Positions 9,347 to 24,091 of a DNA stretch of 62,563 nucleotides are shown piece after piece. The number at the start of each line of letters is the position of its first letter. Within the stretch, counting starts at the first letter, position 1. This DNA comes from an uncultured Bacteroidaceae bacterium. GTDB taxonomy: Bacteria > Bacteroidota > Bacteroidia > Bacteroidales > Bacteroidaceae. The DNA is taken from the NCBI GenBank assembly GCA_905235305.1, contig CAJOLC010000028.1:1-62563 (forward strand), given 5' to 3'. The position numbers were made by a program, and so were the translations under genes. The notes beneath the pieces are model-generated. The model had not been told where the DNA came from. It ran no database searches and worked only from the letters and a program-made list of their open reading frames with translations.

Positions 9347-11404
9347 ATGAACAAAAGTAAACTTCTTTACGCACTTCTTCTGGCTGTCATTTGCAGCCTT
9401 TCTTCACTACCCTCTGCAGCCGGGCGGAACGCTACGGCTACCTTGCGTCTCAGACCGAACACGTTCAAGTTCCACGATTGTTCTGCCCACAAGATTACTT
9501 TGGGCGGCAGTGTCGGTTCTGCCCCCTGCCCAAGTGTGCTTCAGAAGTCTTTTTCGCTGACAGCACAGATTGACATCCAGATGTTTGAGTCCGATACTGA
9601 GATACTTTCCATCGACGACATCCTGTCCGTCCGATTGCGTCAACATGACCCAAAGAACATCCGCCGACAGAACTATCCTGCCGGCAAGATGCCCGACGGA
9701 AGCGTGCCTGTGCTCGAGGCAGGCATCAGACTTCAGCTGCCAGCTGACTGTACGCCGGTTCGCGAAGGGCAACCTTCGGTGCAGGAAATGGTGGTGGGCG
9801 TGCCTTTGGCACTGCTGAAGAAGCCTTGGGGCAAGCACAAACTCGTGCTCGACTTCTCGGGTGTATGCTGGAATATGTATGTCGATGGCGTCCTTGTTGA
9901 CCGCGACTACGCCTTGGGCTACCCTTTGCAGAAGGAAGAACTGAAGTGGAAGAAGGATGCCCGTGCTGTCCTTTCCGCCGAAGTTGGCGCGCCCGGATTC
10001 ATCCCCACGCCTGCGGAGAAGGCCGGCAAGGTGAAGGTGCCTGTGCAATACTTCACGCCGCGAGGCCACAATGCCTGGGTGGGCGATGTTGCAACTCTGT
10101 GGCACAACGGACGTTACCACGTCTTCTATCTGCTCGACCGACGTGGACATGAGAGCAAGTTCGGCAGGGGCGGCCACTACTTTGAGCATATTTCCACCAC
10201 AGATTTCCTCAACTGGACGGAACACGAGGCCGCAGTGCCCATCGAAGAACAATGGGAAACTCTGGGCACCGGCACGCCATTCGTATGGCATGACTCGCTG
10301 TTCATAAGCTATGGTATGCACACGTCGCGTGTCTGGCCTTCCGAGAAGACCAGCACTCCTGCGCAGTGGGAGTACATCAGGGAGAACGGTGAGAGTGCCT
10401 GCATCGCGTTCGGCAATTCCTCCTCCTCCGCGGACGGAGCCGTTCCGTCGGGTGCTTCCTACAGCGTCAGTGCCGACGGCGTGACCCATTTCCGCAAAAG
10501 TTACAAACTGATACACCCTGCCGAAAATCCCACTATCTACACGGACCGCGACGGGAAACTCTGTATGCTGGCGAACTACGGAGCACGCGGTATGTGGACG
10601 AGCGACCGCCTTGACGGTGGATGGCACTGCCTGAGCGAGAACTTCCCTCCAGGCGGCGACTGCACTTTCATCTTCCGTTGGGGACAATATGACTACATCG
10701 TGGGAGGCTTCACAGGCATGTGGATGAAGCGTGCAGACGAGGACTCCGAGGCATACACCGACATGGTGAAGCGAGGCGAGGACTTGTACGACGGCCTGAG
10801 CGTGCCGAGTATCTGCGAGCTTCCCGACGGACGTCACATCATGGCAGGCTGGGTGGAGATGAACCGCCACTGGGGAGGTCCGCTCGTCATCCGCGAACTC
10901 ATCCAATACCCCGACGGACGCATCGGCTCGCACTTCATGTCCGAACTGATGCCGAAGACGGGCAAGACACTCAAGGGCGAGAAGGCCAAGACGCTTTCAA
11001 GCGAAAAGAGCTACCTGCTGGAGTTCGACGTGGAGCCTTCCGCCGCTGGCGGCAAGCTCGACCTGAACATGACTTCCACGCAGACGGGACTGGCCTGCCG
11101 ATGGACTCTGGACAGCCACGAGCGCACGGCACGCTTCGAGAACGGCAAGTCGCTGCGTGAGGGAGGAAGGCCGCAGCACGCCACCGACTACGCCATCGAA
11201 AGCCTTCGCGGACTCGACAAGCCATTCTCCGTCAGGATAATCCTGTTGAACAAACCCAAATTCGGCGGCACTCTTCTCGATGTGGAGATAGCGGAACAGC
11301 GCACCATGACGAGCCATCGCGAGGGACTCGACGTGGATGCTTTGCAGCTGGAACAGCAAGGTCTGACCGTCAAAAACTTCCGCGTGAGCGAACTCGATAT
11401 GTAA
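9347..11404 (+). CDS. GH32-like beta-propeller enzyme with N-terminal sandwich
   Basis: The protein has 685 residues. A signal peptide (about 1-26) precedes a beta-rich region (about 30-235) resembling a concanavalin-type domain. A propeller follows from about 238 to 520: HNAWVGDVATLWHNGRYHVF (Asp247 at the nucleophile-like place), the SKFGRGGHYFEHISTTDFLNW segment, PPGGDCTFIF, and LSVPSICELPDGRHIMAGW. The arrangement resembles GH32/GH68-type or GH43-type glycosidases, although the classical WMNDPNG signature of GH32 is changed to NAWVGD. A final beta domain follows. Substrate is unknown; it may not act on fructans. It begins one base after the preceding propeller gene and ends 5 bases before the first 22-nt repeat array. 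Confidence 0.6.
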   Translation: MNKSKLLYALLLAVICSLSSLPSAAGRNATATLRLRPNTFKFHDCSAHKITLGGSVGSAPCPSVLQKSFSLTAQIDIQMFESDTEILSIDDILSVRLRQHDPKNIRRQNYPAGKMPDGSVPVLEAGIRLQLPADCTPVREGQPSVQEMVVGVPLALLKKPWGKHKLVLDFSGVCWNMYVDGVLVDRDYALGYPLQKEELKWKKDARAVLSAEVGAPGFIPTPAEKAGKVKVPVQYFTPRGHNAWVGDVATLWHNGRYHVFYLLDRRGHESKFGRGGHYFEHISTTDFLNWTEHEAAVPIEEQWETLGTGTPFVWHDSLFISYGMHTSRVWPSEKTSTPAQWEYIRENGESACIAFGNSSSSADGAVPSGASYSVSADGVTHFRKSYKLIHPAENPTIYTDRDGKLCMLANYGARGMWTSDRLDGGWHCLSENFPPGGDCTFIFRWGQYDYIVGGFTGMWMKRADEDSEAYTDMVKRGEDLYDGLSVPSICELPDGRHIMAGWVEMNRHWGGPLVIRELIQYPDGRIGSHFMSELMPKTGKTLKGEKAKTLSSEKSYLLEFDVEPSAAGGKLDLNMTSTQTGLACRWTLDSHERTARFENGKSLREGGRPQHATDYAIESLRGLDKPFSVRIILLNKPKFGGTLLDVEIAEQRTMTSHREGLDVDALQLEQQGLTVKNFRVSELDM

Positions 11405-11409
11405 CGAAC

Positions 11410-11497
11410 GGAAACTATTCAAGAGTTAACAGGAAACTATTCAAGAGAAGTAAGACAAGAACACACAAATAAGACAAAACAAGTACACGAGACTACA
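11410..11497. repeat. 22-nt repeat array A1
   Basis: Two clear units begin with GGAAACTATTCAAGAG at 11410 and 11432, exactly 22 bases apart, and weaker units follow in the same phase (11454, 11476). The array starts 5 bases after the stop codon of the GH32-like gene and precedes the GH76 gene. It fits the half-palindromic pattern of the other arrays in this window (AAAC-TA-TTC, then GAG-TT). Confidence 0.6.
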
Positions 11498-11525
11498 ACA
11501 ATAAACAACAGTAAACTCCTAAACC

Positions 11526-12929
11526 ATGAAACGACTACAGTCTTTCATTCTGACAATCAGTCTGTTCCTTGCCGTCGGGTCTTCGGCCTTCGCCCAAGGC
11601 TCCTTCCCCGACAACGAACTGCTGGGATACGCCGACACTCTGATGACAGCAGCCATGTCGAAGCTGTTCAACCAGAACGGAAGCTCGTCCAACACCGCCG
11701 CACAATACCAGTGGTCGGACAGCTACAAACGCGGCGACGCCAAAGGCAACGGCAACACCACCATCTGGCCGCAAGGATTCGGACTGGCAACCCTTGCACA
11801 AATGGCAATGGCAACACAGGGTACGAACCGATATAACACGTATCGTTCAGCTGCCAACAACCTGACCAACAAGTTCCCCAACCACATCATGACCATCAAC
11901 GGCATACGCGGCTACTCCGTCTATGGCGGTGCCCAACACCGCTTCCTCGACGACAACGCATGGGCTGCCCTTGGCCTTCTCGACGCATACGAAATGTACA
12001 GACGGTCTGCAACCCTCAATGCTATCAAGATGGTCGCTGACTACATGGTGAATGCAGGCCGCCTTCTCGAAAAGGATCCACCAGGAGGAGGAGGCATGTA
12101 CTGGCAAGATTCGCCTGCCAACGACACAAACACCTACAAGACGAAGAACGTCGCCAACAACGGCCCCGCTGTAGTCATCTTCTGCCGATACTTCAAGATC
12201 ACCAACGACAGCACTTATCTTGACTACGCCAAGATGACCTATCAATGGCTCTACGACACGCTGCTCGACAAGTCGAAGTGGCTCATGTGGGACAACATCA
12301 ACGTCGAGACCAACGAAATCAACACCTATCAGGCGCCCTACACCACCGGAGCAATGCTCCACGCAGCGTCCATCCTCTACGAAATCACCGGCGAACAAGC
12401 CTACAAGACTCATGCCGACAGACTGGCCGAAGCTGCCTTCCAACGCTGGTTCGAGAAGTACAACTCCCCCGCGCTCGGCAAGACAATCACCATCGTAAAG
12501 ACGGAATTCAACACTCACTCCGACGACATGGTGGTGCTCCTGCGCGGCTTCGAAGCCTACGCCAAAATCTCCGGCGACAGACACTACCTGACTGCCTTTG
12601 CACAATCTATGCGTCACATCTGGAAAACCCGCAGGGACGCAGAGACAGGACTTATGAACTACAACTGGACGGGCAATGCCACGCAGGACGAATGGACATC
12701 GCTCAGCGAGACAGGATACGTGGAGATGTATGTCCGTCTACGCAGCAGGAATGCTGGAGGACGACGACCTTTCCACACCGTTTGTCATCGAAGCCGAAGG
12801 CACTACGAAGTCGGGAGGCGTGACTACAAGCAACGACGAACGTTGCTCGGGAGGTCAGTACGTTGGCTACGTCGGCAACGGCAACACGCTGACTTTCACC
12901 TACGACGCGAAGGAGGAAGGTGTCTATGA
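11526..12929 (+). CDS. GH76 endo-alpha-1,6-mannanase domain, 5' part of a frameshifted GH76-GH97 gene
   Basis: A signal peptide (1-23, AFAQG) is followed by an (alpha/alpha)6 barrel of the GH76 family, with the catalytic Asp pair in HRFLDDNAWAALG (Asp142-Asp143). GH76 enzymes cut the alpha-1,6-mannan backbone of fungal-type mannans. Homology runs to about residue 405 (TGYVEMYVRL) and then stops; the remaining 60 residues in this frame are Arg-rich nonsense. The expected continuation (AAGMLEDDDLSTPF and so on) is in the next frame from about 12742, so one base appears to be inserted near 12735-12742. The real product is probably a single protein of about 1384 residues joined to the following entry. 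No slippery sequence is visible there, so programmed frameshifting is unlikely. Confidence 0.85.
   Translation: MKRLQSFILTISLFLAVGSSAFAQGSFPDNELLGYADTLMTAAMSKLFNQNGSSSNTAAQYQWSDSYKRGDAKGNGNTTIWPQGFGLATLAQMAMATQGTNRYNTYRSAANNLTNKFPNHIMTINGIRGYSVYGGAQHRFLDDNAWAALGLLDAYEMYRRSATLNAIKMVADYMVNAGRLLEKDPPGGGGMYWQDSPANDTNTYKTKNVANNGPAVVIFCRYFKITNDSTYLDYAKMTYQWLYDTLLDKSKWLMWDNINVETNEINTYQAPYTTGAMLHAASILYEITGEQAYKTHADRLAEAAFQRWFEKYNSPALGKTITIVKTEFNTHSDDMVVLLRGFEAYAKISGDRHYLTAFAQSMRHIWKTRRDAETGLMNYNWTGNATQDEWTSLSETGYVEMYVRLRSRNAGGRRPFHTVCHRSRRHYEVGRRDYKQRRTLLGRSVRWLRRQRQHADFHLRREGGRCL
12735..12743 (+). other. Probable one-base frameshift site
   Basis: At CGTCTACGC the upstream GH76 frame reads V-R-L and then loses similarity, while the +1 frame reads A-A-G-M-L-E-D-D-D and runs on without a stop for 2.9 kb. 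Removing one base here joins the two frames. Sequencing or assembly error is the simplest reading; a natural inactivating mutation is the alternative. Confidence 0.7.
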
Positions 12930-15681
12930 CATGACCACCTACTACATGACTATCGGTGCGCGACGTCTCGAAGTTAAGGTCAACGGCACAGATGACTACA
13001 GCTTCAGCTGCCCAAGTTCAGGAAGCTGGAACGGAGGAAGCATCGGCAATATCTCCACAAAAGTGAACCTCAACGCCGGTACCAACACCTTTGTGGTCGG
13101 CAACGCCTCAGGTAACGCACCGAACCTCGACAAGTTCGAGCTGATCTACTACGGCCCGAAGGAAGAAGAGGAAGTGCCCGTCGATATGACTGACGCGTTG
13201 ATGGCGGCTTCGCCCAGTGGCAACATTGAAGTCTGCGTAAAGGCCGACGACCTCGGACGCGCGTTCTATTCGGTCACACTTAGCGGAAAGCCTTTCCTCG
13301 ACGCCTCCCGACTCGGCATAGAAGGCAGAAGTATCTTTGCCTCGGGATTAGTCAACAACACTATTACAGACGTAAGCGACCCCTACGAACTCATGCACGG
13401 CAAGGCAAGCTATGCCGAGAACCACTACACCGAACTGCGTGCAACATTCCAGGGAGCCGATGAAAACGAGCAACTTACAGCAGTCTTCCGCATCTACGAC
13501 GATGCCGTTGCCCTACGTTACGAAATGGAGAACGGCACACTGACACGTTTCCAAAGCGAACGGACTGAGTTCAACTTCAGCGAATTTCAGCAGGCTCTCG
13601 CACTGGAATACCACAAGAGCTATGAATGGTACTATTACCTCCATCCTTGGGAAGACCTGATTTCTTCGCCCGGAAATAAGAATGGCTACTGCGAACCTAT
13701 GCTCGTACAGGCCGCAACAAACAGGTATGCCTTGCTGACGGAGGCAAACCATACGGGTCAGCACGCAGGCAGCAAAATCGTGCAGGGCAGCAAGCCCGGC
13801 AGTCTGCGACTGGCACTTGTGGCAACAAACGATGCCGACACCGTCTCCATCATCACGTATCCCTTCGCCTCGGCATGGCGCACGCTCATCGTCGGCAGCC
13901 TTGCCAACATCGTGGAAAGCACAGTCGTACAGAGTCTCAACCCAGCTCCGACAGGCGACTTCAGCTGGGTGAAGCCCGGACGTGTCGCGTGGAACTGGGC
14001 CGGAGAGGACAGGAAGAACACCGGAAGCATTGACGTTGCCAGGCGATATGTTGACCTTGCAGAGCATCTCGGATGGGAATATGTCCTCATCGACGAAGGT
14101 TGGGAGAACAACATCAACCTCACCACGTTCATCCGTTATGCACGTCAGCACAATGTGGATGTCATTGTCTGGTACAACCACAACCAGTTCACGGACGACT
14201 ACGATGCGTGTCTGAGCGAGTTCCGCACCCTTTCAAACCAAGGCGTGAAGGGCGTGAAGATTGACTTCTTCGAAGATGACAAACAAGCGATGATAAAGAA
14301 ATATCAGACATTGCTCCGTGCCGCAACCACCGCCAAGCTGTTAGTCGATTTCCACGGAAGCACGCGTCCAACGGGCTGGGAACGTACCTACCCCAATCTT
14401 ATGTCGATGGAAGCTGTGCTTGGAGGCGAGATGCTACTCGACCAGCCACACATGAACCAGGCCGACCACGCATCGAATCTTGTCCTGACACGCAATGCCA
14501 TCGGCCCAATGGACTTCACGCCGACAAAACTTGCACAGCGTACCGGTTCCCTCAAGACCAATTCAAACTCCAACGAAAACCCCTTCACGACGTGGTCCTA
14601 CCAGTTGGCTCTCTGGACACTCTTCGAGAGCGGCATCCAATGTCTTATCGACTGCCCGGACAATGTCATTGACAGTCCTTTCGAACCAGTGCTGCGTCAA
14701 GTACCGACGAGATGGGACGAAACACGTTGCATCGAAGTAGATCCCACCAAATTTGCCACGCTTGCACGCCGTAGCGGCGAGAATTGGTACGTCGCAACTG
14801 TAAGCAAGAGCAAGCGTACGGCACGCATCCCACTTAGGTTCCTCGAGTCTGGCAAGCAATACACAGCCTACATCTACCGCGACGGTACTTGCACTTTCGA
14901 CATTGCCTACCAGAAGCGCACAGTGACTTCTGCTACTACGCTTAGCATCGATGTCTTGGCAAACGGCGGTGCGACCGTCATCATCTCGACTGACGACAAC
15001 CGACCTTACCTCCGCATGACCAGCTATGAAGCAGAATCTGCTACCGGTGGAACACGTCAACAGAATACCATCTGCTCCGGTGAAGCCAACAAAGGTAAGA
15101 TTCAAGACGGCAAGAGCCTGAAGTTCAGCCGTGTTAAAGCAGACATCGACGGCGAGTATGCAGTTACACTCTACTATATGCTTCCCGAGGAAGAACGCCA
15201 TGCCTACATACAAGTTGGCGACGATGGCGACAAGATATACTATGACTTCCACACTCGCGACGACTATGACCGCTCGAAAGGACTCGTTATGGGCATTAAG
15301 ACTATTTACGTCCAGTTGAAGAAAGGTACAAACATTCTCTACTACGGACAGGAAGAAGGACAGGCTCCTGACCTCGACAAGATAACCGTTACGCCAACAA
15401 AGGAGACGCAAGACATCGCAGACGCTGACGGCATCTCTGTACCTAGTGCAAAACCAACAACTTTGGAAAAGGCTCTGAGGCTGGAAGGCGACGAATTCGT
15501 CTGCTCGACACTCGACGGCGGCGTACTCTCCATCTACGATGTCAGCGGACGACTCTTGCAGCGTGAGACAGTGAAAGCAGGCGAAGCACGCATCAAGACA
15601 GAAGTCAGCGGCATGGTCATCGCGAACCTCAACGTCGGCACACGCGCCTTCGCACGAAAGTTCGCCATAATTCGCAAGTAA
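12743..15681 (+). CDS. CBM-GH97-CBM with type IX tail, 3' part of the frameshifted GH76-GH97 gene
   Basis: The frame is open from upstream ATG 12676, but those first residues are antisense-like noise; coding begins at the frameshift. The order is: a CBM6/CBM35-like sandwich starting FVIEAEGTTKSGG; a GH97 region with its N-terminal super-sandwich; the barrel with VAWNWAGEDRK, YVLIDEGWE and GVKGVKIDFFEDD; a second CBM-like sandwich starting TSYEAESATGG; and an IYDVSGRLLQRE-type type IX sorting tail. The Asp in VKIDFF occupies the place of the nucleophile in retaining GH97 alpha-galactosidases, which suggests retaining rather than SusB-like inverting chemistry (inference). As one protein with the GH76 part, it would pair backbone mannanase with side-chain alpha-glycosidase activity. 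Confidence 0.82.
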
Positions 15682-15713
15682 TACATAATACATAATCCAT
15701 AATTTATCACAAG

Positions 15714-18143
15714 ATGACAAAGAAAACCATACTCGTTTGCTCCATGCTCTTGTTTGCCGTATGCATCAAGGCAGGAGAGAGAAGTCGCATCGTTACTAAC
15801 TTCGACAGCAGCTGGAGCTTCTTCCTCGGTGATGCGGAAGGCGCAGACAAACAAGTCTTCAACGACAAAGATTGGCGAAAGCTCAACTTGCCGCACGACT
15901 GGAGCATTGAGGGTGAGAACCTTGAAAGCAATCCAGGCGGAGGCACGGTCGGCTTCTTCCCAACCGGCATAGGCTGGTACAGAAAGACGTTCAACATCGC
16001 CAGCCTCAGAGCCGACGAACGCTATCAGATTGAATTTGACGGCGTCTATATGAACAGCACGGTGTGGCTGAACGGTCATCTTGTAGGCAACTGGCCCTAC
16101 GGCTACAGCAGTTTCATATACGACATCACACCCTACGTCACCAAAGGAAAGAACACTATCTCGGTGAAAGTTGACAATTCGAAGCAACCCAACTCCAGAT
16201 GGTATTCCGGTTCTGGCATTTACCGTCACGTCCGTCTCGTCAAGACGAACAAGATTCACTTCAAGCATTGGAGCATCTTTAACTACACAAAGTCCGTCAG
16301 CACCGATGCAGCAGTGGTTCATGTCGAGTCGGAAATAGAGAATGACGGTGTGGCTGGAAAGAAAGGTACGGTCAAACATCAGGTACTCGACCCGTCGGGA
16401 AAAGTCGTGGCAGAAACGTCTCTCCCCTTCACGACGGAGCAAAAGGGAGTCCTTTCGGGCGAAATTACCATCCCCGAGCCTGTGCTTTGGGACATCGATT
16501 CGCCCAATCTCTATACACTCCGATCCACGATAAACATCGGAGGAAACGAAGTTGACCGAGTCGATAACGTACTTGGCGTGAGGACTATTTATTTCGACAT
16601 CGACAAAGGTTTCCTGCTCAACGGCAAGCAAGTAAAGATGAAAGGTGTGAACCTTCACCATGATGCCGGAGGCTTAGGCGCAGCCGTACCGCTCAGGGTA
16701 TGGGAGCGTCGTCTGGAACTTCTCAAGGAAAGCGGATGCAACGCCATCAGGACTTCGCACAATCCTCCCGCGCCTGAGTTCCTCGACCTTTGCGACAAGA
16801 TGGGTTTCCTTGTCATGGACGAAGCCTTCGACGAATGGGTACATGGCAAGAACAAGTTCTCATATCAGATATATTGGAAAGAATGGCACGAGAAGGACCT
16901 CACTGCGATGGTATGTCGTGACAGGAACCATCCGTCCGTCGTGATATGGAGTGTCGGCAACGAAGTCTATGACCAGACGGACAAGATAGGCGGCACTGTG
17001 GCAAGGGAACTGATAGGCATCTGCCACCGAAACGACCCGACGCGACTTTGCACTTCGGGCAACGACCGCATTGCAGACTACTATGGGCCGCCGACACCTG
17101 AGTTCCTGTCAGCCTTCGAGAACGACATTGTGGGCTACAACTACCCCGACCGTTGGGGCGTGAGACGTGAACTTTACTATGCCATCGACAAACACGACTT
17201 CCCCAACCGCCGTGTCATCGGCACGGAAACAAGTGGATACCGTGGTGACCGTAACGCGTATGACCTGGGTAGTGACCCGACGAAAGTGACGAATCCTTCC
17301 TACATCTCCGACCGTATGCTCGACGTGGCTCACCGTTGGAAATACACCTTGCTCTACGATTATGTCATAGGTGACTTCATGTGGACTGGCATCGACTACT
17401 ATGGCGAGACAGGCTGGCCCAACCGCGGACACAGCTCCGGCTACCTCGACCTCTGCGGCTTCAAGAAGGATGCCTTCTACTTCTTCAAGTCCATTTGGAC
17501 AGCAGAGCCAACGCTCCACCTGTTGCCGCACTGGAACTGGAAAGGCCGTGAAGGACAAGTCATCCCTGTACTTTGCTACACCAACTGCGAGAGTGCGGAG
17601 CTTTTTGTCAACGGAAAGTCGTACGGAAAGAAGTCGATAGAGTTCCCAAGAAAAGGCGTCGAGCTCGGTTGGAACAAGTACGGGCCGGACAAAGTCTATG
17701 CCACGACTGGCGACTTGCACTTGCAATGGGACGTAGTCTATGAGCCTGGCGAGATAAAAGTTGTGGGCACGAAGAAGGGCAAGGAGTATGTGGAAGTCAT
17801 ACGAACCACCGGAGAACCGGCCTCCATCCGCCTGTCCGTAGATCGCAACATCATTAAGGCCGACCCGGAAGACGTGGCACACGTGACGGTCGAGATACTC
17901 GACAAGGACGGAAACCTCGTGCCTACTGCCGACAATCTCGTGAAGTTCTCCATCACAGGTGGCGAGATTATCGGTGTGGAAAACAGCAAACCCGACGACC
18001 TGATGAACTGCAAGTTGAAGCAGCGGCGTGCATTCGGCGGTATGTGTCTCGCCATTGTGCAGGCATCGGGGCGAGCCGACATCGTGGTCAAGGCAGAGTC
18101 CGAAGGCTTGCAGTCCGACGAAATTTCCATCAAGGCACAGTAA
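15714..18143 (+). CDS. GH2 glycosidase with DUF4982-type C-terminus
   Basis: This exported enzyme has 809 residues and a signal peptide of about 20. It has the jelly-roll sugar-binding domain (LNLPHDWSIEG; GIGWYRKTF; YSGSGIYRHV), the immunoglobulin-like domain, and the GH2 barrel with LLNGKQVKMKGVNLHHD, acid/base Glu417 in SVGNEVYD and nucleophile Glu505 in VIGTETSGYRG. After the barrel come a region around LCYTNCESAELFVNGKSYG (DUF4982-like) and a bacterial Ig-like end. This subgroup includes beta-galactosidases and related exo-enzymes. It lies 32 bases after the GH76-GH97 gene and 73 bases before a serine hydrolase gene, suggesting a shared transcript. Confidence 0.9.
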   Translation: MTKKTILVCSMLLFAVCIKAGERSRIVTNFDSSWSFFLGDAEGADKQVFNDKDWRKLNLPHDWSIEGENLESNPGGGTVGFFPTGIGWYRKTFNIASLRADERYQIEFDGVYMNSTVWLNGHLVGNWPYGYSSFIYDITPYVTKGKNTISVKVDNSKQPNSRWYSGSGIYRHVRLVKTNKIHFKHWSIFNYTKSVSTDAAVVHVESEIENDGVAGKKGTVKHQVLDPSGKVVAETSLPFTTEQKGVLSGEITIPEPVLWDIDSPNLYTLRSTINIGGNEVDRVDNVLGVRTIYFDIDKGFLLNGKQVKMKGVNLHHDAGGLGAAVPLRVWERRLELLKESGCNAIRTSHNPPAPEFLDLCDKMGFLVMDEAFDEWVHGKNKFSYQIYWKEWHEKDLTAMVCRDRNHPSVVIWSVGNEVYDQTDKIGGTVARELIGICHRNDPTRLCTSGNDRIADYYGPPTPEFLSAFENDIVGYNYPDRWGVRRELYYAIDKHDFPNRRVIGTETSGYRGDRNAYDLGSDPTKVTNPSYISDRMLDVAHRWKYTLLYDYVIGDFMWTGIDYYGETGWPNRGHSSGYLDLCGFKKDAFYFFKSIWTAEPTLHLLPHWNWKGREGQVIPVLCYTNCESAELFVNGKSYGKKSIEFPRKGVELGWNKYGPDKVYATTGDLHLQWDVVYEPGEIKVVGTKKGKEYVEVIRTTGEPASIRLSVDRNIIKADPEDVAHVTVEILDKDGNLVPTADNLVKFSITGGEIIGVENSKPDDLMNCKLKQRRAFGGMCLAIVQASGRADIVVKAESEGLQSDEISIKAQ

Positions 18144-18159
18144 AGTTGACGAGTTGACA

Positions 18160-18191
18160 GGCGGCAGCAAATTATTCACTATTCACTATTA
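18160..18191. repeat. Dispersed GGCGGCAGCAAATT spacer element, copy 1
   Basis: GGCGGCAGCAAATT is followed by TTCACT and TTCAC repeats in the spacer between the GH2 and serine hydrolase genes. A second copy with the same order and three visible substitutions lies at 53748, in the leader of pgi. The function is unknown. Confidence 0.6.
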
Positions 18192-18216
18192 ACTTTTACC
18201 TAAATTCACCTTTCCT

Positions 18217-19269
18217 ATGAAACATTCAGTCATTTGCTACGGACTCAGCGTCCTTCTCTGCTGCACGGCTTTAAGCGGCCATGCACGCACGTCGAAAAAC
18301 CTCAAGCGGCAAACGCCCTCTTCGACCTTGACAGAGGCGATGGCGGGCTACCTCGAAGGGGCAAAGGAACAGAAACTCAACATACAGAGCGTCATGGTCT
18401 TGCAGCACGGCAAGGTGCTCTACGAGAATTGGCTCAATGGAGGCGAGGCGCAGAAGCCTCACGTCCTGAACAGCGTGAGCAAGACGTTCACGTCTGCTGC
18501 CGTCGGGCTGGCCATAGGCGAAGGCCTTCTCTCGCTCGACGACAAGGTCATCTCCTTCTTCCCCGAGGACTTGCCTGCCGAAGTGTCGGAAGGCTTGAAG
18601 AAAGTGACGGTGCGGAACTTGCTGACAATGAACAGCGGACACGACACGGAACCCGACCGCTCGAAAGCCGAAACCTGGGCGAAAGCCTTCCTCAGTCACC
18701 CCATTCTCCACGAACCCGGGTCCTACTACTGCTACAACAGTATGGGCACATACATGCTTTCGGCCATCGTGCAGAAGCTGACGGGACAGAAGATTGTGGA
18801 TTATCTTCAGCCACGACTCTTCGACCCTCTCGGCATCGAGCCGCCACATTGGGACGAAAGTCCGCAGGGCATCAACTGCGGAGGCTGGGGTCTCTACCTC
18901 AAGACCGAGGACTTGGCAAAGATGGGACAGCTGTTGCTTCAGAAAGGCAAATGGCATGGGAAACAGATACTTCCAAAGGAATATGCCACGGAAATGACGC
19001 GCAAGCAGGTGCCATGCCAGCCATCGTGGATCAGAGCCGACAAGGTCGCAGAGAGCGGACTCACGCCTGAGAACAGCGATTGGGTGCTTGGATATGGCTA
19101 TCAAGTGTGGCGTTGCCGCCACAATGCCTACAGAGCCGACGGTGCCGGCGGACAGTACATCATCGTCATTCCCGACAAAGACGCCGTCGTCATCAACACA
19201 GCCGACCTTCAGGACATGCAGGCCGAACTGAACCTTGTCTGGAAGTATATACTGCCGGCACTGAAGTAA
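18217..19269 (+). CDS. Exported serine hydrolase of the beta-lactamase/esterase superfamily
   Basis: The protein has 350 residues and a signal peptide (about 1-23). It carries the S-x-x-K motif SVSK (Ser86, Lys89) and the second motif YNS near Tyr173, with a C-terminal GAGGQYIIV strand standing in for the KTG element. This is the class C beta-lactamase-like family (COG1680), which includes esterases, peptidases and transacylases. In a glycan locus the likeliest role is deacylation of sugar esters such as acetyl groups, but that is inference; nothing in the sequence shows beta-lactam hydrolysis. It is the last gene before array A2. Confidence 0.8.
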   Translation: MKHSVICYGLSVLLCCTALSGHARTSKNLKRQTPSSTLTEAMAGYLEGAKEQKLNIQSVMVLQHGKVLYENWLNGGEAQKPHVLNSVSKTFTSAAVGLAIGEGLLSLDDKVISFFPEDLPAEVSEGLKKVTVRNLLTMNSGHDTEPDRSKAETWAKAFLSHPILHEPGSYYCYNSMGTYMLSAIVQKLTGQKIVDYLQPRLFDPLGIEPPHWDESPQGINCGGWGLYLKTEDLAKMGQLLLQKGKWHGKQILPKEYATEMTRKQVPCQPSWIRADKVAESGLTPENSDWVLGYGYQVWRCRHNAYRADGAGGQYIIVIPDKDAVVINTADLQDMQAELNLVWKYILPALK

Positions 19270-19295
19270 TGAAAGAATGAAGAATTGAAAGAATG

Positions 19296-19383
19296 AAAAC
19301 TACTCATGTGTAAAGACTTATATACTAACGTGTAATGAGCAATCTACACATGAGTAGTCGCATCACGACACCTGTACAATTTA
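19296..19383. repeat. 22-nt repeat array A2
   Basis: Four units start at 19296, 19318, 19340 and 19362. The first contains ACTACTCATGTGTA (19299-19312) and the third its exact reverse complement TACACATGAGTAGT (19345-19358), giving a perfect 14-bp inverted repeat with a 32-nt loop. The array begins 26 bases after a stop codon. Confidence 0.75.
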
Positions 19384-19391
19384 GGTTAAAA

Positions 19392-23952
<4,561 letters not shown>

Positions 23953-23954
23953 AG

Positions 23955-24058
23955 CACGAGAGTAATCAGCAAACATCACGTGAGTAAATCGCAAACGACA
24001 CGTGAGTAAATCGCAAACGACACGTGAGTAAATCGCAAACGACACGTGAGTAATTGAC
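23955..24058. repeat. 22-nt repeat array A3
   Basis: GAGTAA recurs at 23960, 23982, 24004, 24026 and 24048, always 22 bases apart. Between them lie CGCAAACGACACGT blocks (first one CAGCAAACATCACGT). The array starts within 3 bases of the stop codon of the GH2-esterase gene and ends about 35 bases before the GH92 gene. Confidence 0.85.
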
Positions 24059-24091
24059 CCGAAGTTTAAGAATACAATATAAACAACCCTT

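Noticed and set aside
9407-10933. Minus-strand frame of 508 codons
   Set aside because: It is antisense to the GH32-like gene; its composition is His/Val/Arg-rich as expected for a shadow frame.
12735-12743. Programmed ribosomal frameshift between GH76 and GH97
   Set aside because: No slippery heptamer or following pseudoknot was seen; a one-base error or mutation explains it better.
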